DNA from: Armillaria gallica
Lineage: Eukaryota; Basidiomycota; Agaricomycetes; Agaricales; Physalacriaceae
DNA: 64,000 nt
Direction of reading: 5' to 3'
Assembly: GCA_037576215.1 (NCBI GenBank)
Contig: JBANDB010000019.1
Coordinates: 565,501-629,500, forward strand
Below the pieces are notes generated by a model. That model was not told the origin of the DNA. It made no database searches and worked only from the letters and a program-made list of their open reading frames with translations. Position numbers and translations under genes: made by a program. Positions 22,700 through 35,991 of the stretch are shown one piece after another (within the stretch, counting starts at the first letter, position 1; the number at the start of each line of letters is the position of its first letter).

Positions 22700-23704
22700 A
22701 CATGAGTGCTGGAGAAGCAAGTGGCAATTGTTTACTGGCAGGTTTATGACAAATACATGCTACTGGTAAACAAACCAGGAGTCTTCATTGCTCAACTCTC
22801 ATCTCTGATTACCTTTGGGACTGTACTTATTGTTGTCTCTGCAGTTTGTACCTTGCGTCAACTGCTTATTCCTTTTGAATGTCTACTGCCAGTACCTTTG
22901 TTTTCTTGGATATTTGTCTGAGATTGTGTAAGAATCTAATTAGGCAATTTGGAATATTATCTGGCCTGATATACTACCATGTTGAATAGTAGGCTCAGTT
23001 ATCTTATCTAGATATAATAAGAGATAAGATAATCCCTTGTATCATCCAAATATAGATTTGCTAGAAACCCTGAGTTTTACAATTCAATGATGGTTGGTGC
23101 TCTGTCTGCACCAGTAATCTCAGCCTTTTAAATCTTCAACATATCTCAATTTCCTTGACTTCCTATGCTGCAGATAACCTCAGGAAAATCAATGGAGATA
23201 TGTGACAATTTTCTGGACAATGGCTGTCCATTGCCAAAAATGTATGCTGCTATTGGGCTACTGTAGGGTGATAGATAGTATAAAACCTACTGACTTGTAG
23301 ACAATAAAATTGGAGTCCCCAACACTCAATCTGATCATTTTTGTACTCGTATTCCAATGCTGCCCACTCCTCAGGTGCAGTGCCAATACTGTCCTTGTTC
23401 CTTTGTGTGCCGTGGTCTGAATAGGCACTAAACTGCTTGCAAATGAAAGTTTGATGAACAACAGGACAATGCACTTTATGAGCAGCAACTGTTCAGCACC
23501 AGTGAGCAGTTTGCTGCCATGCATTTTATTTTTCTGTTTGTGTTCTGAACAGTGCCATTGCCTATGTCTAGTGCAAACAATTGTCATGGTACCTTCAGGG
23601 AATGATATTGGCACTGCTATTGATGCATACCAGTCAGGAAATGTCTCAGATCCAGAATGTCAGTCATTCCTGTATTACATCTGGTGTCACACTGCTAATA
23701 TTTG
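22700..23704. other. About 1 kb with short frames only
   Basis: Overlapping frames at 23,250-23,714 are not recognisable. The segment is expected to hold the N-terminal, zinc-finger-bearing part of the Plavaka gene that starts downstream, but I could not identify a C2H2 motif. Confidence 0.3.
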
Positions 23705-26700
23705 CATGAAGTGATACATCCTGTTCCAAACAATGACATAGTGGCACACCCTGATTGTTATGGATGAACTCGGAAATAACAAACAAGGCAACTAACGTGA
23801 CACTGCCTCTCACTTTGGGCAGGGCAATAGTACCGTGGAGTTTGCTACAGCGAGCTAGTGTAACTAGTCGGACTCTAGGCTCTTTGTGAGAAGAGAAAGG
23901 TTTATGGGATTGAAACTTAGCTCAAAGCTAGGGTACATGGCTGAGAGCTATCCTACTTATATACAGTTCAGTTTGTCTAATAATAGATACACTTCCATCT
24001 ATCAGACACATGTCAGGCGGTATGGAAGTCATTTGGATACCATGCAGTTCTGGGAAAATGCTGGAGTCATATGATTTGGTCATGGATCATGCCAAGGTGC
24101 TGAGATACCGAGGTGCAGAGATAAGATAAGGCATGGAAAAATAAATAAGTCGTGAAAATTGTAACACTGATCTAGACAACAGCATTGCTGTCTCTGTACC
24201 TGAAACTCATGAAGAGAGTGTTCATGGTGCATCAGAATACAAGCTCGATGACATCCAAACAGTATACCATCCATCCAGCAGAAATCCAACCCAGATAGCT
24301 CATTTTGAGGATTATTGTTCATCTTCTGCGTTCCAACACGTCAAACCACCTATCAACCCTCATCCATGGCAACCATTTGCATCACACCATGACTTTGAAC
24401 TTGCTGAAATCGTTCTTGATGCTGCTCTGAATGAGAGGCAGATGAAGACCATGTTTCGACTATTGAACCTGGATTCAGAGGCAGAAAGCAGTCCTAGCAC
24501 CGAGTTTAACATTCATAGCTCAAAGGAGTTCAAGGAACATTGGGATCGTGCAGCCAATTTAATTACTCCCATATGTCCTTATGGTTTTGCAGTGTCATTG
24601 ATAAATTATCTTATATTGTTCTGTTTCAGTTTGAGAAGTCAATGGTTACTATACAACTCTGAGGTAAGGACTATACCTATGATGTTTACCAGCGGAATTT
24701 GTGGGCATGGGCACTGGAATTGATCCAGAACCCAATGTTGGAGCCTCATTTTGTTTGGGATGCTGTCTAGCTTTTAAAGTGGAATGGACACACCTTCAAA
24801 AGGTTTGTAGATGAACCATGGACGGTGCAAGCATTTTGGGATCTACAGGTATGCTTAAGAACTTTGTCCACAGATCATACAACTTACTATAAGACTGCTT
24901 ACCACAGACAGTGCTCCCAGAGAGAGCTAAGGTCCTCTACTTCATTATATATGCTGACAAAATGTGTCTCTCTTCATTCAGCACCACTCAAGGATATCCT
25001 GTCATCATGCACTGCAGTAACCTTCTGATTGACATATGGGATGGAAACAGTGTTGGTGATGGACATGTCATTGAGTGGTTACCAGTGGTTTGTGTCTTCT
25101 ACAGCAGTTCAATTGATATTACTTCAGCAAAACTCACCTGTACATAGATAAAAGAGAAAGCAAAATTCAGGAAGAAGGTCTATTATGTCGACTTCAGGTG
25201 CTGTGTGTGGCATGCTGCCTTCAAATATATTCTTGAGCCACTATTCATGCCAAGCAGAACAGGGGGATGGGTTCATCTTTGCTTGGCGAAGACAGATACT
25301 CAAATGTTTCCTTGAGTACCAATCAAACACTGATTATGATGAAGCATAAGTGCTAAGTCTCAAATTTATTGCAGCATAATTCTCACTGAATAGCAGGAAT
25401 TTTGTTGTACTTATATGAGACACCAATGGTCTGAAGCCATATGTTGTCTATCTGATACTGAAATTGGAACAGTACAATCTAGACATCATATACAAGCTAA
25501 GGACAAAACAGCAGACTCAAGAAATACTCATGAATGCTGCTGCTATTCCAACAAAGGGTGCTTGAAACAGGTTTCTTTCTGGCTTTGGCTTAAGAAATGT
25601 TGAGATTAGCAAACCCTTGCTTTGTCCCACCTTTCTTGAACTAATAGGACTTGAATAGAATGCTTTTTGGAACATTGAAGACTGTGATCCATTTCATGCA
25701 CATGATAATGGTCTTTTTGGAGACCATCTTAGACATGAAGTCGCCTCCTGAATTGAAGTGTTAGGCTGGAAATCTATAGGACAGGCAGATGATCAGTAAG
25801 TACTATATCAAGACTCATATTCATGTTCTGTCCATATTCTGAGCTTCTTCGCTAGAATTAAGCTCTTTCTATGCTGGAGGAATCTATATCATTTTGAAAG
25901 TGGTTTCATGGCAGTTTATTTTGCCAATGGCGGAAAGTACAAAGACCTGTCCAAAGTAAGTTCAAGGTCTCACTTTCAATTCATGGCAACCAAATAAAGA
26001 GTTCACTTTAAGCACATCATCTTCGTCACGCATAATATCCTTACAGAGAACAATGACGAGCATGGGTATCATTTGTTGAAGTGTGTTCGAAGCTATATAG
26101 AGCTTTGTATGTATGCTGGCCTCAACCTCCATACTGAGCGCAGTATACAAGCTATTCAGGATAAACTACTCAGGTTTTTGGCACTCATAAAGGTAAGCCA
26201 TCTCTAATAATATTCATGAGTGAAGATCTGATCAAATGTAGGAGTATGAACAACTCACACAGTCAATTGATCCAGGTGCAAAATCATGGAACTTCCCAAA
26301 AGTCCATTCTCACCAGCACATGGTTGATGATATCTTGCAAAAGGGGGTTCACACTCAATTACAATACAAAGCCCAATGAGAAGATGCATGGCCCTCTAAA
26401 GGATGCATATCAATTGCGAACCAATTTCAAAGATGTAGCAGAACAGGTGATTCAAATGTTGGTGTTGGTATTGCAGCTGAATTGATCTTGATTTAGATTC
26501 TATGAGTGGATTCATGGTGCAATGCTGCATTGTTTATATGTCAGCAAATCGACTTACATGATGAGCAGCTGAAAAACCAAGAAATGTCTGGAAACAATAA
26601 CAATGAGCTCAAAGATCAGGATACATCAGTCTCTGAATACTCAGGAAAAGTGACTTTACATGGTCACCATGGTAAAGAGGGCAGAGTCTTCAAAATCAGG

Positions 26701-27441
26701 GAGATCAGAGCTTTGAAAGCAGACGACCCAGCATTCCAAGGCTTTTGAACACATCTATCAGCCTTCATGGTCAGACAGTTTGCAAAATATGATGATATTG
26801 TTCCTGAAGTCAATGGGAAAAAGGTGTCATTCAAATTATTCAAGCCAGATGAAGAGGTAAGCTACAAGTTAATCATTAGACTGTTATTCTCCTAATCAAT
26901 ACACCACTTACAGATTCAGCTACATGGACTTTTGAAAGTCAACTACAAGAACATGGTTGACTGGATCACATCCACCAACTATTTGTGATGCAGTCAGAAT
27001 TTCTACAACCATTCTCAATATGATTTTCTTCTGGTTGACAGCACTGAGTGTCCATTCTTTGCCCAGCTGATAATGATCTTCACGTGTGTTATTGCCAGGA
27101 AATCATTTCCTCTTGCTCTTGTTCATCCTTTCAATCAACCTGTAGATGCAACTAATGAAAAGCTAGACAAAGACCTTGGTTGCTATTGAGTCTGCACACG
27201 AAAAAGAAGCGAATCTACATTCATGTCTGTCTACATGATTATTTGGGGGGCTCTCTTGGTTAAGGATTTTGGGGTCAAAGCAACAGACAAATTCAAGGAG
27301 TATTTAGTTATTGATAGCATTGACAGTGATTTATTCCTCAGGATGAAATCACTTGAGTATGCTGGTCACTGTAACTGAGGGAAATTGTTGTCATATTATG
27401 TAGACACTAAAAATGGACAGATTTATACTAATATCCTGTAA
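23705..27441 (+). pseudogene. Plavaka-type transposase gene, split by a solo LTR and stops
   Basis: Exons give, in order: HEVIHPVPNNDIVAHPDLD (across the solo LTR), PTQIAHFEDYCSS, FELAEIVLDAALNERQM, FEKSMVTIQL, YDVYQRNLWAWALELIQNP, FVDEPWTVQAFWDLQ, FIIYADKMCLSSF and QGYPVIMHCSNLL, DPFHAHDNGLFGDHL (about 25.7 kb), LHTERSIQAIQDKLL, NFPKVHSHQHMVDDI (about 26.3 kb), KPNEKMHGPLKDAYQLRTNF, and a C-terminal FYNHSQYDFLLV ... FAQLIMIF module (about 27.0 kb). This is the order of the basidiomycete Plavaka (CACTA-related) transposase. Stops at 24,660 (TGA; Arg-like position) and 24,768 (TAG; Gln-like position) are in the frame that continues the homology, and others follow. Terminal repeats of the element were not found. 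Confidence 0.75.
23756..24166. mobile_element. Solo LTR, 411 bp, TSD CTGAT
   Basis: Begins TGTTATGG and ends TTGTAACA (TG...CA with TGTTA/TAACA inverted ends). CTGAT flanks it at 23,751-23,755 and 24,167-24,171. It visibly retains more CpG than its surroundings. Removing it with one CTGAT restores an uninterrupted frame (VAHPD joined to LDNSIAV) in the Plavaka gene. No internal retroelement sequence remains, so recombination between two LTRs is the likely origin. Orientation cannot be told. Confidence 0.8.
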
Positions 27442-28099
27442 CACCATCAACAATGAAAGAAGAATGTGAAAAGGTGCTATAGAACTCACATAGCGCAAAG
27501 AATTTACCAGGGGGGCATATATCAAACTTGAAAGGTACTATGGCTTATAGAACTGTGCAAGATCAAACACAAGACCAGATCTTTCCATGTATAATTCCTT
27601 GTGGGTCTCGAGTACAAACAAAGTCTGCAGAAATGGGAGAGATGATGCAGAATGATTGGCACATGACCAAAGAAGCAAAAGAAGGAGTCCATATAGAAAA
27701 GAGTGATACATCATTCCATCTTATCAAATTCTGCCTCCATATAGCTGGTCTTCCTCTGTTGGATTAATCAGGAAAGGCTCTCCAAGACCGCATTGCATTC
27801 ATCAATGGAAAAACATATAGAGCTCTCTGCTGCCAAGTTGGATGCCCTAGTCTGTGATTAGCACTGCCAATATCGACTGCAACAAATGCTGTGGTAAGAC
27901 TGTAGGGCAGACAGCACAAGAGCAAGTCATGGTTGCCTCCATTTGTTGCCACTCATGCATCCAACGCAAGCAACTCAAATCTGAAGTTGAGTTCTGCGAG
28001 CTCCCAGATGATTTCATGATGGTGATCATCAGTTAAATTCTCAAGCTCTATACTTCTCCAAACTGCTGGACCAACATTGAAGTTGGTATCAATTTGCAA
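27442..28099. other. Gap between Plavaka and the next minus-strand gene
   Basis: Open but unrecognised frames on both strands (+ 27,528-27,767; + 27,854-28,036; - 28,029-27,764). No motif assigned. Confidence 0.3.
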
Positions 28100-29450
28100 C
28101 TCACCAGCACAGCCTTGCAAAAGAATCGATGGCTTTTTCTCTACGTTTCCCTGCTTTTGTCAGCATTGTTCTAGACAAGCTGGTGTTGCCTGAGCTTGTG
28201 TTTTTGATCAAGTGATCCAAATTTAAAATAACATGCCATGATTGATGAGCTATTGGCTGCACTGAATACGATGAACAAGAAACATGTGCAAGCAGCAAGG
28301 GACATAGACATAGCCATGCCTTGATGAGTTCGAGAGCTTTTCATTCATTCTGCACACCAACAAAGATATCTGGACATGGAAAGATGTACCCATTTGCTTC
28401 AGCAATCCTCGCTTCTGGGTAACATTGAGAATGATCTGAGCTTGTAGATTCCACTGCTGCTTGCCACAGCGGAATAGCTAGTGGCAAAATAGGGTGAACA
28501 ATAACTGAAAGAAAGAGTTCTCTCTGGTCAGATTGACTTGGCTGCTTTGGTCTTGTTCTTTGATTGGGAGTATTGTCTATGACCAACTTTAGAACATCGA
28601 GGACAGATAAGGAATACTAACTTACATGGCTTGCTGTGTGTTGATGTTGACAGCTCTGGCTCTGGCAGAGGAGGGTTCAAACGAACTTCGCCAGGGGTAA
28701 GCACAAAAGGGTTCGGAAGTCTCAAGTGATTGTGCATAAAGAGCTGGAATGCTTTGTATTTTTCAGTTTGGTCTGATGCCCCAATAAAGACTGATTGAAG
28801 CCATACTTTTGGAGGCTCAAGAGGAAGGTATTCACTAGGCTCTAAAGGGATGACATGGGCATTGATTCATGTGAAAGGAAGCTGATCCAACTTGAGTAAA
28901 AGCCAGACTGGAATTCTGGCTCAGAAAAACTCTTCAACGATGACTGGGTCCATCATGAAGGCACCAATGAGCTCTGGATTAGCAGTGGTGGAGAAAGAGA
29001 TGTTGGTTGCCAGCATATGCGGTCTATAAACCATGATGTAGTCTATGATAGCATGCATTTCAATTGCTATGCACTGGGTCTCTGAAACAGTCAGACAAAG
29101 CCTATTGAAAGTAAAAGGCAATGACTCTAAGCAATGAAGGAGCATGGACAAGCCACAGTGGAAATCCTGAACCAAGGAGTCAGAAGGTTCCCAGCTCTGA
29201 GATTCTGATATGTCAATGATTTTTTGAGCTGATATGCAAAGCAGAGCAAGTGATGCATCTTGAAACTTTCTGAGTTGATCATCCTGCAATGAAGATCCTG
29301 ATGTACTGAAATCAGACTATGTAATGGGGTTGTAGAGCAGCAGGAAGGGGTCAAGTGGATCTCTGGGCAGGCATAGATGTAGATACAGACCAAACCTACC
29401 TGGATATAAGCACTGCTCTGGAAATAGGTACTGGCCAGGCAAACATGCAC
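28100..29450 (-). pseudogene. Hypothetical family 'VDYM..YK..GAYT', copy 2
   Basis: Relative of the 21-kb copy with more of the C-terminus preserved. Reading 5' to 3' on the minus strand: CLESLPFTFNRLCLTVSETQ, ELIGAFMMDPVIVEEFF, stop, RIPVWLLLKLDQLP, ASDQTEKYKAFQLFMHNHL, HPILPLAIPLWQAAVES, GYIFPCPDIFVGVQNE, stop, SYSVQPIAHQSWHVIL. The ending 'P.IP.W..A.E ... FP.PD.FV ... W' is typical for this expanded agaricomycete family, whose function is unknown. TGA and TAG codons interrupt it. It lies 0.7 kb downstream of the Plavaka gene, on the opposite strand. Confidence 0.55.
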
Positions 29451-29879
29451 AGAAAAGCCCTGGACCCAGTAAAATTCCTAGCCCAAAATCTCATTTTTGT
29501 CCTGAAATCCCTTTGTACATTACCTTGGGTACTAATTCCTGTAAATCTACTCAAACAGCTTACTCACATATTCTAATTATGCCTCCCACGGTCTACCCAC
29601 ATCAGTGAGACAAGATCAACAGTTGCTCATGTGCCTCCCCAACAGACCAGTCAACAAAAAACTTCTCCCCATGATGGATGGCGTGTACACTACAACAGCT
29701 GATCCACCTATCCCCCTTCCAAGTCTGACAAACCTCAAAGTCTCTCAGAGTGGCAGTTCATGAAACACTCAACATGGTGTCGACATGCTCAAATGAGACA
29801 TCAACACTGTATACACCACCTTGTTTACACAAAAAACTGATGTATTAATAGTGACATTATATAAAACCTGCATTTATGA

Positions 29880-32240
29880 AAATGAAAGAAACACAACAGT
29901 TTTACCAGATCATCAAAGAAAGCCCAGAGAGATGCAAGAAAGCTACAGGGTGCTGGCAACATGGGCCAGAAGACTAAGCAGTACAAAATAAACCTCTTCG
30001 ACTGTGTCTTGCCATTCATCCCATAAAGTAACCTGCTTGGCCAAATCTCTGCTCACAACAGCCTGCTCCCACCATGCTAAACATGCCACCAGTGAAGTGA
30101 AACCATTTTACCCTGTCTTCTGCAATGGTGACCAGTTGTGCCTGTATTCCCCATGGTGAACCACAACCAAGCACCACCCTGGTTGCAGCAGCTTCCACTA
30201 GCTCCACCATGTGTTTGCAAATTTGTGGACTGCCTCTTTTGAGATATCTGTGCCTTTTTGGCAGTAGTTCTTGATTCACGCCCCAACTTCGGCAGGTCGT
30301 CCTGCTGAAGACAGACCAAATTTTTCCCCTTTGAGTTCTTTGAATGCAGCCCTCCCTCCTACACTGTCATGCAACCCAAAACATCTTTCCATCATGGCCC
30401 TAAGTTGTGTTCCTTGAGGTTTTCCATTAGGTTCTTCATCCACTCAGGCCATGGTGTTTGATCCAGTAGGTGCATATCTGATGCAACGAGTGGGAAAGGA
30501 GGTGGTCCATTCCCACTCATACCATCTCCTGGGTCCAGACCTTCATGCTCCTCCTGAACAATCACCCTGTTCACATCACAGTGACTTGACAATGTGTCAT
30601 CGACAGACAGAGATGCCCTTCACTGAGGAGAATTCGATAAGTGTCACTGCAAGCTGGGGTCGATGTTGGGTGCAAATTCATTTAACATAGGTGGTAGCAT
30701 GTTCAATGGCAAGACTCCATTGTCCTCATCATTGTCAGGAATCAGGGCCAGAGCATTGCTCGCATCGCCTAAAGGACCTTTCTTCCCCTGTTTTGAAGCT
30801 CATGTGTCATCTGAGATCTTCGCCCGCTTCGAAGCACAAGTGTCATCTGAAGTGTTCTTCCCCCACTTCTTCCCCTTCTTGGCTTTGGTGGTCTCCATCA
30901 GCTGTCCCTCCTCTTGCTATCCCCCACTTCCAGTCTCATTGACATTTTCCTTCAATGACAATACTTCTGACATTATATCAATATCAAAGTCTTCAGACTC
31001 ATCTCTTTTGATGGCCCATCGCTGCATATCTTCCTCAGCTGAAAAGAGGAGTAGAATTTAGAATCTGCCATACATCATGTACCAAGGAACACTTACTAAA
31101 ACATGTTCTGGCAAAGGCCATAAACATTTGCATGGCCTGGTTCTGTGCCCATCCTCCTCCTGCATCCACCCATATCTTTGGATGTGGGTCACAATTAACT
31201 CTGTAATGTAATCTAATAGCCAAAGCAAAGTGTAATCAGGATATGCAATAGAGAGTTTATAGCACAAAGAAACATACAAGAGCCCATCAATTTGCCCACT
31301 TTGGCTGGGATGAGTACCTGCAACAAATAGAGTAGCATTGCAGCCCAGTGATGCCCACAATGCCTCCAGCCAGGGATAAGTGACTGCTGCTATGTTATCA
31401 AGGACCCTTTTTGACCTTCGTCAGCATAATTCGACATGCCAGTAATGACAAACTGTACTGCTGAGCCTCTTCTGGCAATAGAGTAGGGGCAAGCTGACCT
31501 CCTACATAGGGATGTCTGTCATCCAAGGCCATACTCCCTCCAGCAACCTCTTCAGGAGCAGCCCTATCACTATGCTCTGCACTGGACTCCTGCTTGCCAT
31601 TCTCATCATCCACCTTCTTCTTGCTCTTCTTGATCTTCTTCTGTGTTACCTCCTTCTCTTGCTTTGATCTGAGCTCGTAAGACTCATGCACATCCTCCAG
31701 TAGGTTCTCAAAATAGGCCTTGGTCCACTTGTTCCTCTGTCCAGCATGTGCACCCTCTTCTAAGTTGAGTGTCTCAAAAAACACATTGAAGATAGGTCAC
31801 ACATTAGCAAAATGGTCATGAGACCAGAGTTGGGCAGCCATTTGAGCTCATGTCCACTTACCTGTAACAGTTGACAGCAATCCCCCACTTCTGCCAGAAG
31901 GGCTGCCAACAGGAAATCAGGCTGCGCAGCAGTATCCCCAGGCCTAGAGGAATGCCAATCCCACCACCGAAACAAGATCTGTCGCAGTGTCAATATATAA
32001 ACAACCTGACTATGTATCAAAACACCTACCCTGCACATTTAATACTGGTGGGCAGCCTTGTAGATCTCATCATCTGGGGTCAGCACCTCCATCCCATTAG
32101 GATCTCAACAAGGATAACATGGTTCTTCATCCAAACCCAGAGACCAGTGCCATTCCCAGTAGTACAGAGGGATGTGCTCATTGACATAGTCCTTGGCCTT
32201 GCTGAGAGAGATGCGGTGAGCCATGTGAAAACCTGCAATT
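29880..32240 (-). pseudogene. Decayed hypothetical gene, expanded agaricomycete family ('WPxW...W.WW..LQP')
   Basis: Starts with ATG at 32,238-32,240 (MAHRISLSKAKDYVNEHIPL). The next exon, after a short intron at about 31,984-32,030, reads ILFRWWDWHSSRPGDT. Then follow a Lys-rich coil-like exon (31,784-31,398), a segment GCNATLFVAGTHPSQSGQID near 31,340, an acidic/Ser middle, TPWPEWMKNLMENL near 30,440, and the C-terminal end with the expected Trp-rich pattern near 30,200-30,000. In-frame TGA at 32,105-32,107 and TAA at 32,039-32,041 stand where CGA (Arg) and CAA (Gln) fit. Role unknown. The gene at 1-3.7 kb may be a relative. Exon borders are approximate. Confidence 0.45.
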
Positions 32241-34426
32241 TAGTATTCTAACCAAGGTAATCACGACCCCTTGGCCCAGAGCCTATGAATCTCAATGACC
32301 CTTGATTTCGGGAAAAAATCCAGAAAAATGTTATGACATCTCCACATGTGACAGAATCAATACTCACTTTAGAAACAAAGGCATGGGTGCCTTCTTCTGA
32401 GCATTCTTGGTCATCTCCATTGTAAAAGATGAAAAAAGGCATGGATGTTCAGACTCTCGACAAGATGAGACGCGATGTGATGTGACTCTGCACCCATCCT
32501 CATTTGGGCAAATTAAACCTTCTTTTCCTACCTGTACAGCCAGCAACTCTCCATCTGTGCAACCAGCAACCGGCAAGTAGTAAATGTGGCTGTACTACCT
32601 CTCAGATGGCATGATGCATAACCAGAGGTGGACTTTGCCTAGCAGCGTCTCCCAGCAACAAAAGCTTGCACTCATGCAAGCTCACCTCTGGATTCTCTGG
32701 AATAGTCCAATCACATAAATGACAATCCATGGGTCAAGCAGTTAGCCACCCATATTGCTCAAACCTTTCCAAATAGGTACGGAAGTTTAAATCATATTAA
32801 AGTCATATTAAAGTCCATAGCCAGCCTGATTCACAATACTGTAATGATTGCTATTTAGCATACAAGCACGCATACAACCACCATGCCAGGTGCTCTCCCA
32901 GTTGCCTCTCAATTCCTAACTCTACTTTGTTCAGTGCTGATTTCCATTCTTCTCTCAGATGTCTTCTCACTGTCCTATCTTGTGTCATGTCATAGCCAAA
33001 ATATATATTAATCAGCACATCCTTGTGCACAGGCTATGGTCCCTTTCCTTACCAGAATGCTGGTTCATCTAGGCCCTTCACCCATGACTGCTATCGACAT
33101 CCCCTCTCCCTCTTCACCTTCAGCTGTATCCACTCCACCACCACCATCTGAACTGATCCCTGGGGACCCAAGGCAGGTCAGATGACCTGGTCATCCATGG
33201 AAATATTTCACTCTTGAAGAATGAGCGAGCGCACATGCAGCAACACAGCAATCTTATTATGATAGGTATGCAACTCTAGCTACTGTTATCAAGACTTGTT
33301 TTTCTCAACTCATGCAGGAACCAGGATAAAGTCTGCCATGCAGGATGCAAGTGTTACCACAGCAAGAACGAGGAAGCTCAGTGCTACCAACGCAGAGTGC
33401 AAGTGAAACCGAAGCAAGTACATTGACAAGGTCAGGAACCTGGGTGTGTGATCTATATCACTTCTGTTTTCTCATCTTACCTGCCTCTGTTTCCAGCACA
33501 GAAGAAGAACTGCAATGACCATGCCCAAGTTCAGGTGCCAACATCAAGACACAACTTGGTGAGCTTCTTCAGCAGCAGCAGCCATCTCTATTTGTCACTG
33601 GGGTCTATTCCTGAGCAACAGTTGACCACACCGACCTGTCTACTATTATTGGGGATGCTCTGCATCCGTTCAATGAGTTATACCAGCTCTACCAGCACCA
33701 TGACACCAAAATCTATGCCAAGGAGGGATACACTAGTTGTTGGAAAGAGCTTGCCAAGGCTGGGCAGTCGGTGCACACAGTTGTGACCCTGCTTGAGGAT
33801 TTATTGTATTCTGCTCTATTGGGGGTGGGAGAACTCAAGCAGAATTGGCAGGATGGAACACTTGCTTATCTTCGCACCTGACTTAAAATAAAAACATATC
33901 ACTCAACCTCTGTTATTTGTATCATCACCATTTTCGCATGTATTATTTTCACCCCAATCCAATCATGAGAGAGTAATGTCACACAACTGTATAGACATGA
34001 CATCCACTGGCTACCATCAGCCACCCTGGCAATCCAAACCAACAGATCAATCAAATTGCAACCAATATCACATTATGTTAAACCCTGAATCAGTGGGTTA
34101 TCTTTTTTTCAAAGTCCTCCCTATATTAACATGTCACAGATATTCTCTTCTCCGGCATTGACATGGTTTTTGGGTTTGGAGTGGCAATACTTCACCCATC
34201 ATGATGACTGTGCCACTTGGACTGCTCAAATTGCTGGGGAATTTGGAATGCTCTTCCCAGATCTTATCTAAGGGCATTTGAAAGCTGAGGTTGTAGAGGT
34301 GAGCCTCTTCACAGCACTGGCAATTTTCTGCTGAATGCATCTATCCAGTATGTTCAGGCAATATTCCTGTTTCTGGCTTTCCAGCATGCTGAGAGAGCAG
34401 CACATCTGGACCGCCACTTTCAACAT
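32241..34426. other. About 2.2 kb of degenerate sequence
   Basis: Short frames only. A + frame at about 33,640-33,880 (IIGDALHPFNELYQLYQHHD, then KELAKAGQSVHTVVTLLEDL) reads like one exon of a protein-coding gene but matches nothing I recognise. Confidence 0.3.
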
Positions 34427-34723
34427 TTGCAGGTTTATGTGCCTCAGGGTCCCACCAATAATGACAAGCAGGAGTTGCCACCACCACTTGTTCCTGAAAC
34501 TGATGGCTGGTTTGAGTGGCTGGACATTGTGACCGATGCTCCAATGGAGCCAGATACTCCACAATGGGGCGACAGGGTATGGGATGCTACGTGGGTGTCA
34601 GGGGAGTGGGGCAGTTCAGATTGGGGCACCGGGGGCAGTGGAATTGGCTATGATAGTTTTACAGGATTGGGTGCAGAGTTGGAGGCTGCCCTCCCTGACC
34701 TTGATTCTCTGGATGAAGCATAG
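34427..34723 (+). CDS. Acidic/Trp-Gly-rich ORF, unrecognised
   Basis: 98 codons, Pro- and Glu-rich at first (ELPPPLVPETDGWFEWLD), then GDRVWDATWVSGEWGSSDWG and an acidic end (ALPDLDSLDEA) closed by a stop. The composition resembles a real C-terminal tail, perhaps of the gene whose exons lie upstream (33.6-34.3 kb, + strand). No family assigned. Confidence 0.3.
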   Translation: MQVYVPQGPTNNDKQELPPPLVPETDGWFEWLDIVTDAPMEPDTPQWGDRVWDATWVSGEWGSSDWGTGGSGIGYDSFTGLGAELEAALPDLDSLDEA

Positions 34724-35303
34724 ATTTATCCCACTTGTAGCCACTAAAAATATACACAGTGTTTCTGCCCACAGTTGCCGAGGTTTTAATTCAGTGACAA
34801 TCAGCATTTATCATTTATTCTAGGAATCAGAGAGATCCGTGGCCATGTTGCCCATCGGCAGCTACACTGGCACCCCATCAAGCCAGGAAGCTGGGTGGCT
34901 CAACTGTACAGTTACTCTTGCATGGCAACAAATTTCCAATGCTGTGACAAATCCTATTTCCAACATAGTGACCAAAAATGCCAAAAACCAAGGTATGACT
35001 GACCAATCAATCATGGCCTGATCACTGACCTCATGCATGTCATTGTTAGACCACTTATGGCTATTCCCCTGAGCAGATGGCACTTCTGAACAAAAAAGCA
35101 GTTTTTTTTGCCAAAGTACACAACCATCCGTGTGCCCATGAGGTATGGCTGGTGAAATTTTGGAACAAGTGGTTCTCCCTCTTCCTGGAGGATTTGCTGT
35201 GGAAGGATTTGGACTTGGAGGCTGCAATTTTCATGTGGAAAAAGTTGCAAGAACGTGCTCATTCCCATAACATACACTGACCCCAAGCTAGGATGTCCTT
35301 AAG

Positions 35304-35744
35304 ATGCTCTGCTGGGTGCACTGGTCGCTGCCGTCAGTCCAAGAAATTGTGACCATCACTTGGGCAACCTTGGATTGTCCCAAAGTTGATGAGGCACACA
35401 TCAAGTGTATCATTATGTGGCATGCCAAGGCAGATGCGAAGGCTATTGCCACCAACAAGGAGGTTCAAGTGCGAGGCTTCAACACCAAGCTCACCAAGGC
35501 CAGACCCTCCCAAACCCACCTGCAAGGTGCCCTGCCCACTGGGCCTAAGTCTGTGCCTGTTCATCTGATTTCCCTGGAAGACAACCCTGCATATGTCAAG
35601 CACACTCTTCACAAAATGTTCGACCAGATGGAGGCTGAGCTTGAGGTGCTCAATTATGATGACCAGGAGATGGAGGAAACCCAGGCCCTGGTGAGGGAGC
35701 ACAGGGTAGAATACATCAGGGAAGCTGACAGTCCCACTGCTTGA
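35304..35744 (+). CDS. Hypothetical ORF, 146 codons
   Basis: Charged open frame (DEAHIKCIIMWHAKADAKA, MFDQMEAELEVLNYDDQEM) with a helical/coil-like C-terminal half. It lacks an obvious ATG at its first codons (first ATG at the start of MLCWVHW). Probably an exon of a decayed gene together with 35,077-35,280 (WFSLFLEDLLWKDLDLEAA). Family unknown. Confidence 0.3.
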   Translation: MLCWVHWSLPSVQEIVTITWATLDCPKVDEAHIKCIIMWHAKADAKAIATNKEVQVRGFNTKLTKARPSQTHLQGALPTGPKSVPVHLISLEDNPAYVKHTLHKMFDQMEAELEVLNYDDQEMEETQALVREHRVEYIREADSPTA

Positions 35745-35991
35745 TATCTCACCTGTTATTAGTTTTACTCCGTACCTCAAAATGTTCATATTTTTCTGTT
35801 GAACACTGAATATGGCTGGCTCGAGCATGCAAACATCAGATTGGAAAGATATCTACTGAAAGGCATATTCTCTGTGCATCATATTGTGTAAGTAAGCAAG
35901 TATCTGGAGTTGGTATTCTGTGGTTCCCATGGGCATCCATTCCCACTGCCATGCCAGCACCAAGACAATTGCTTGGATGATGACCTGCAAA

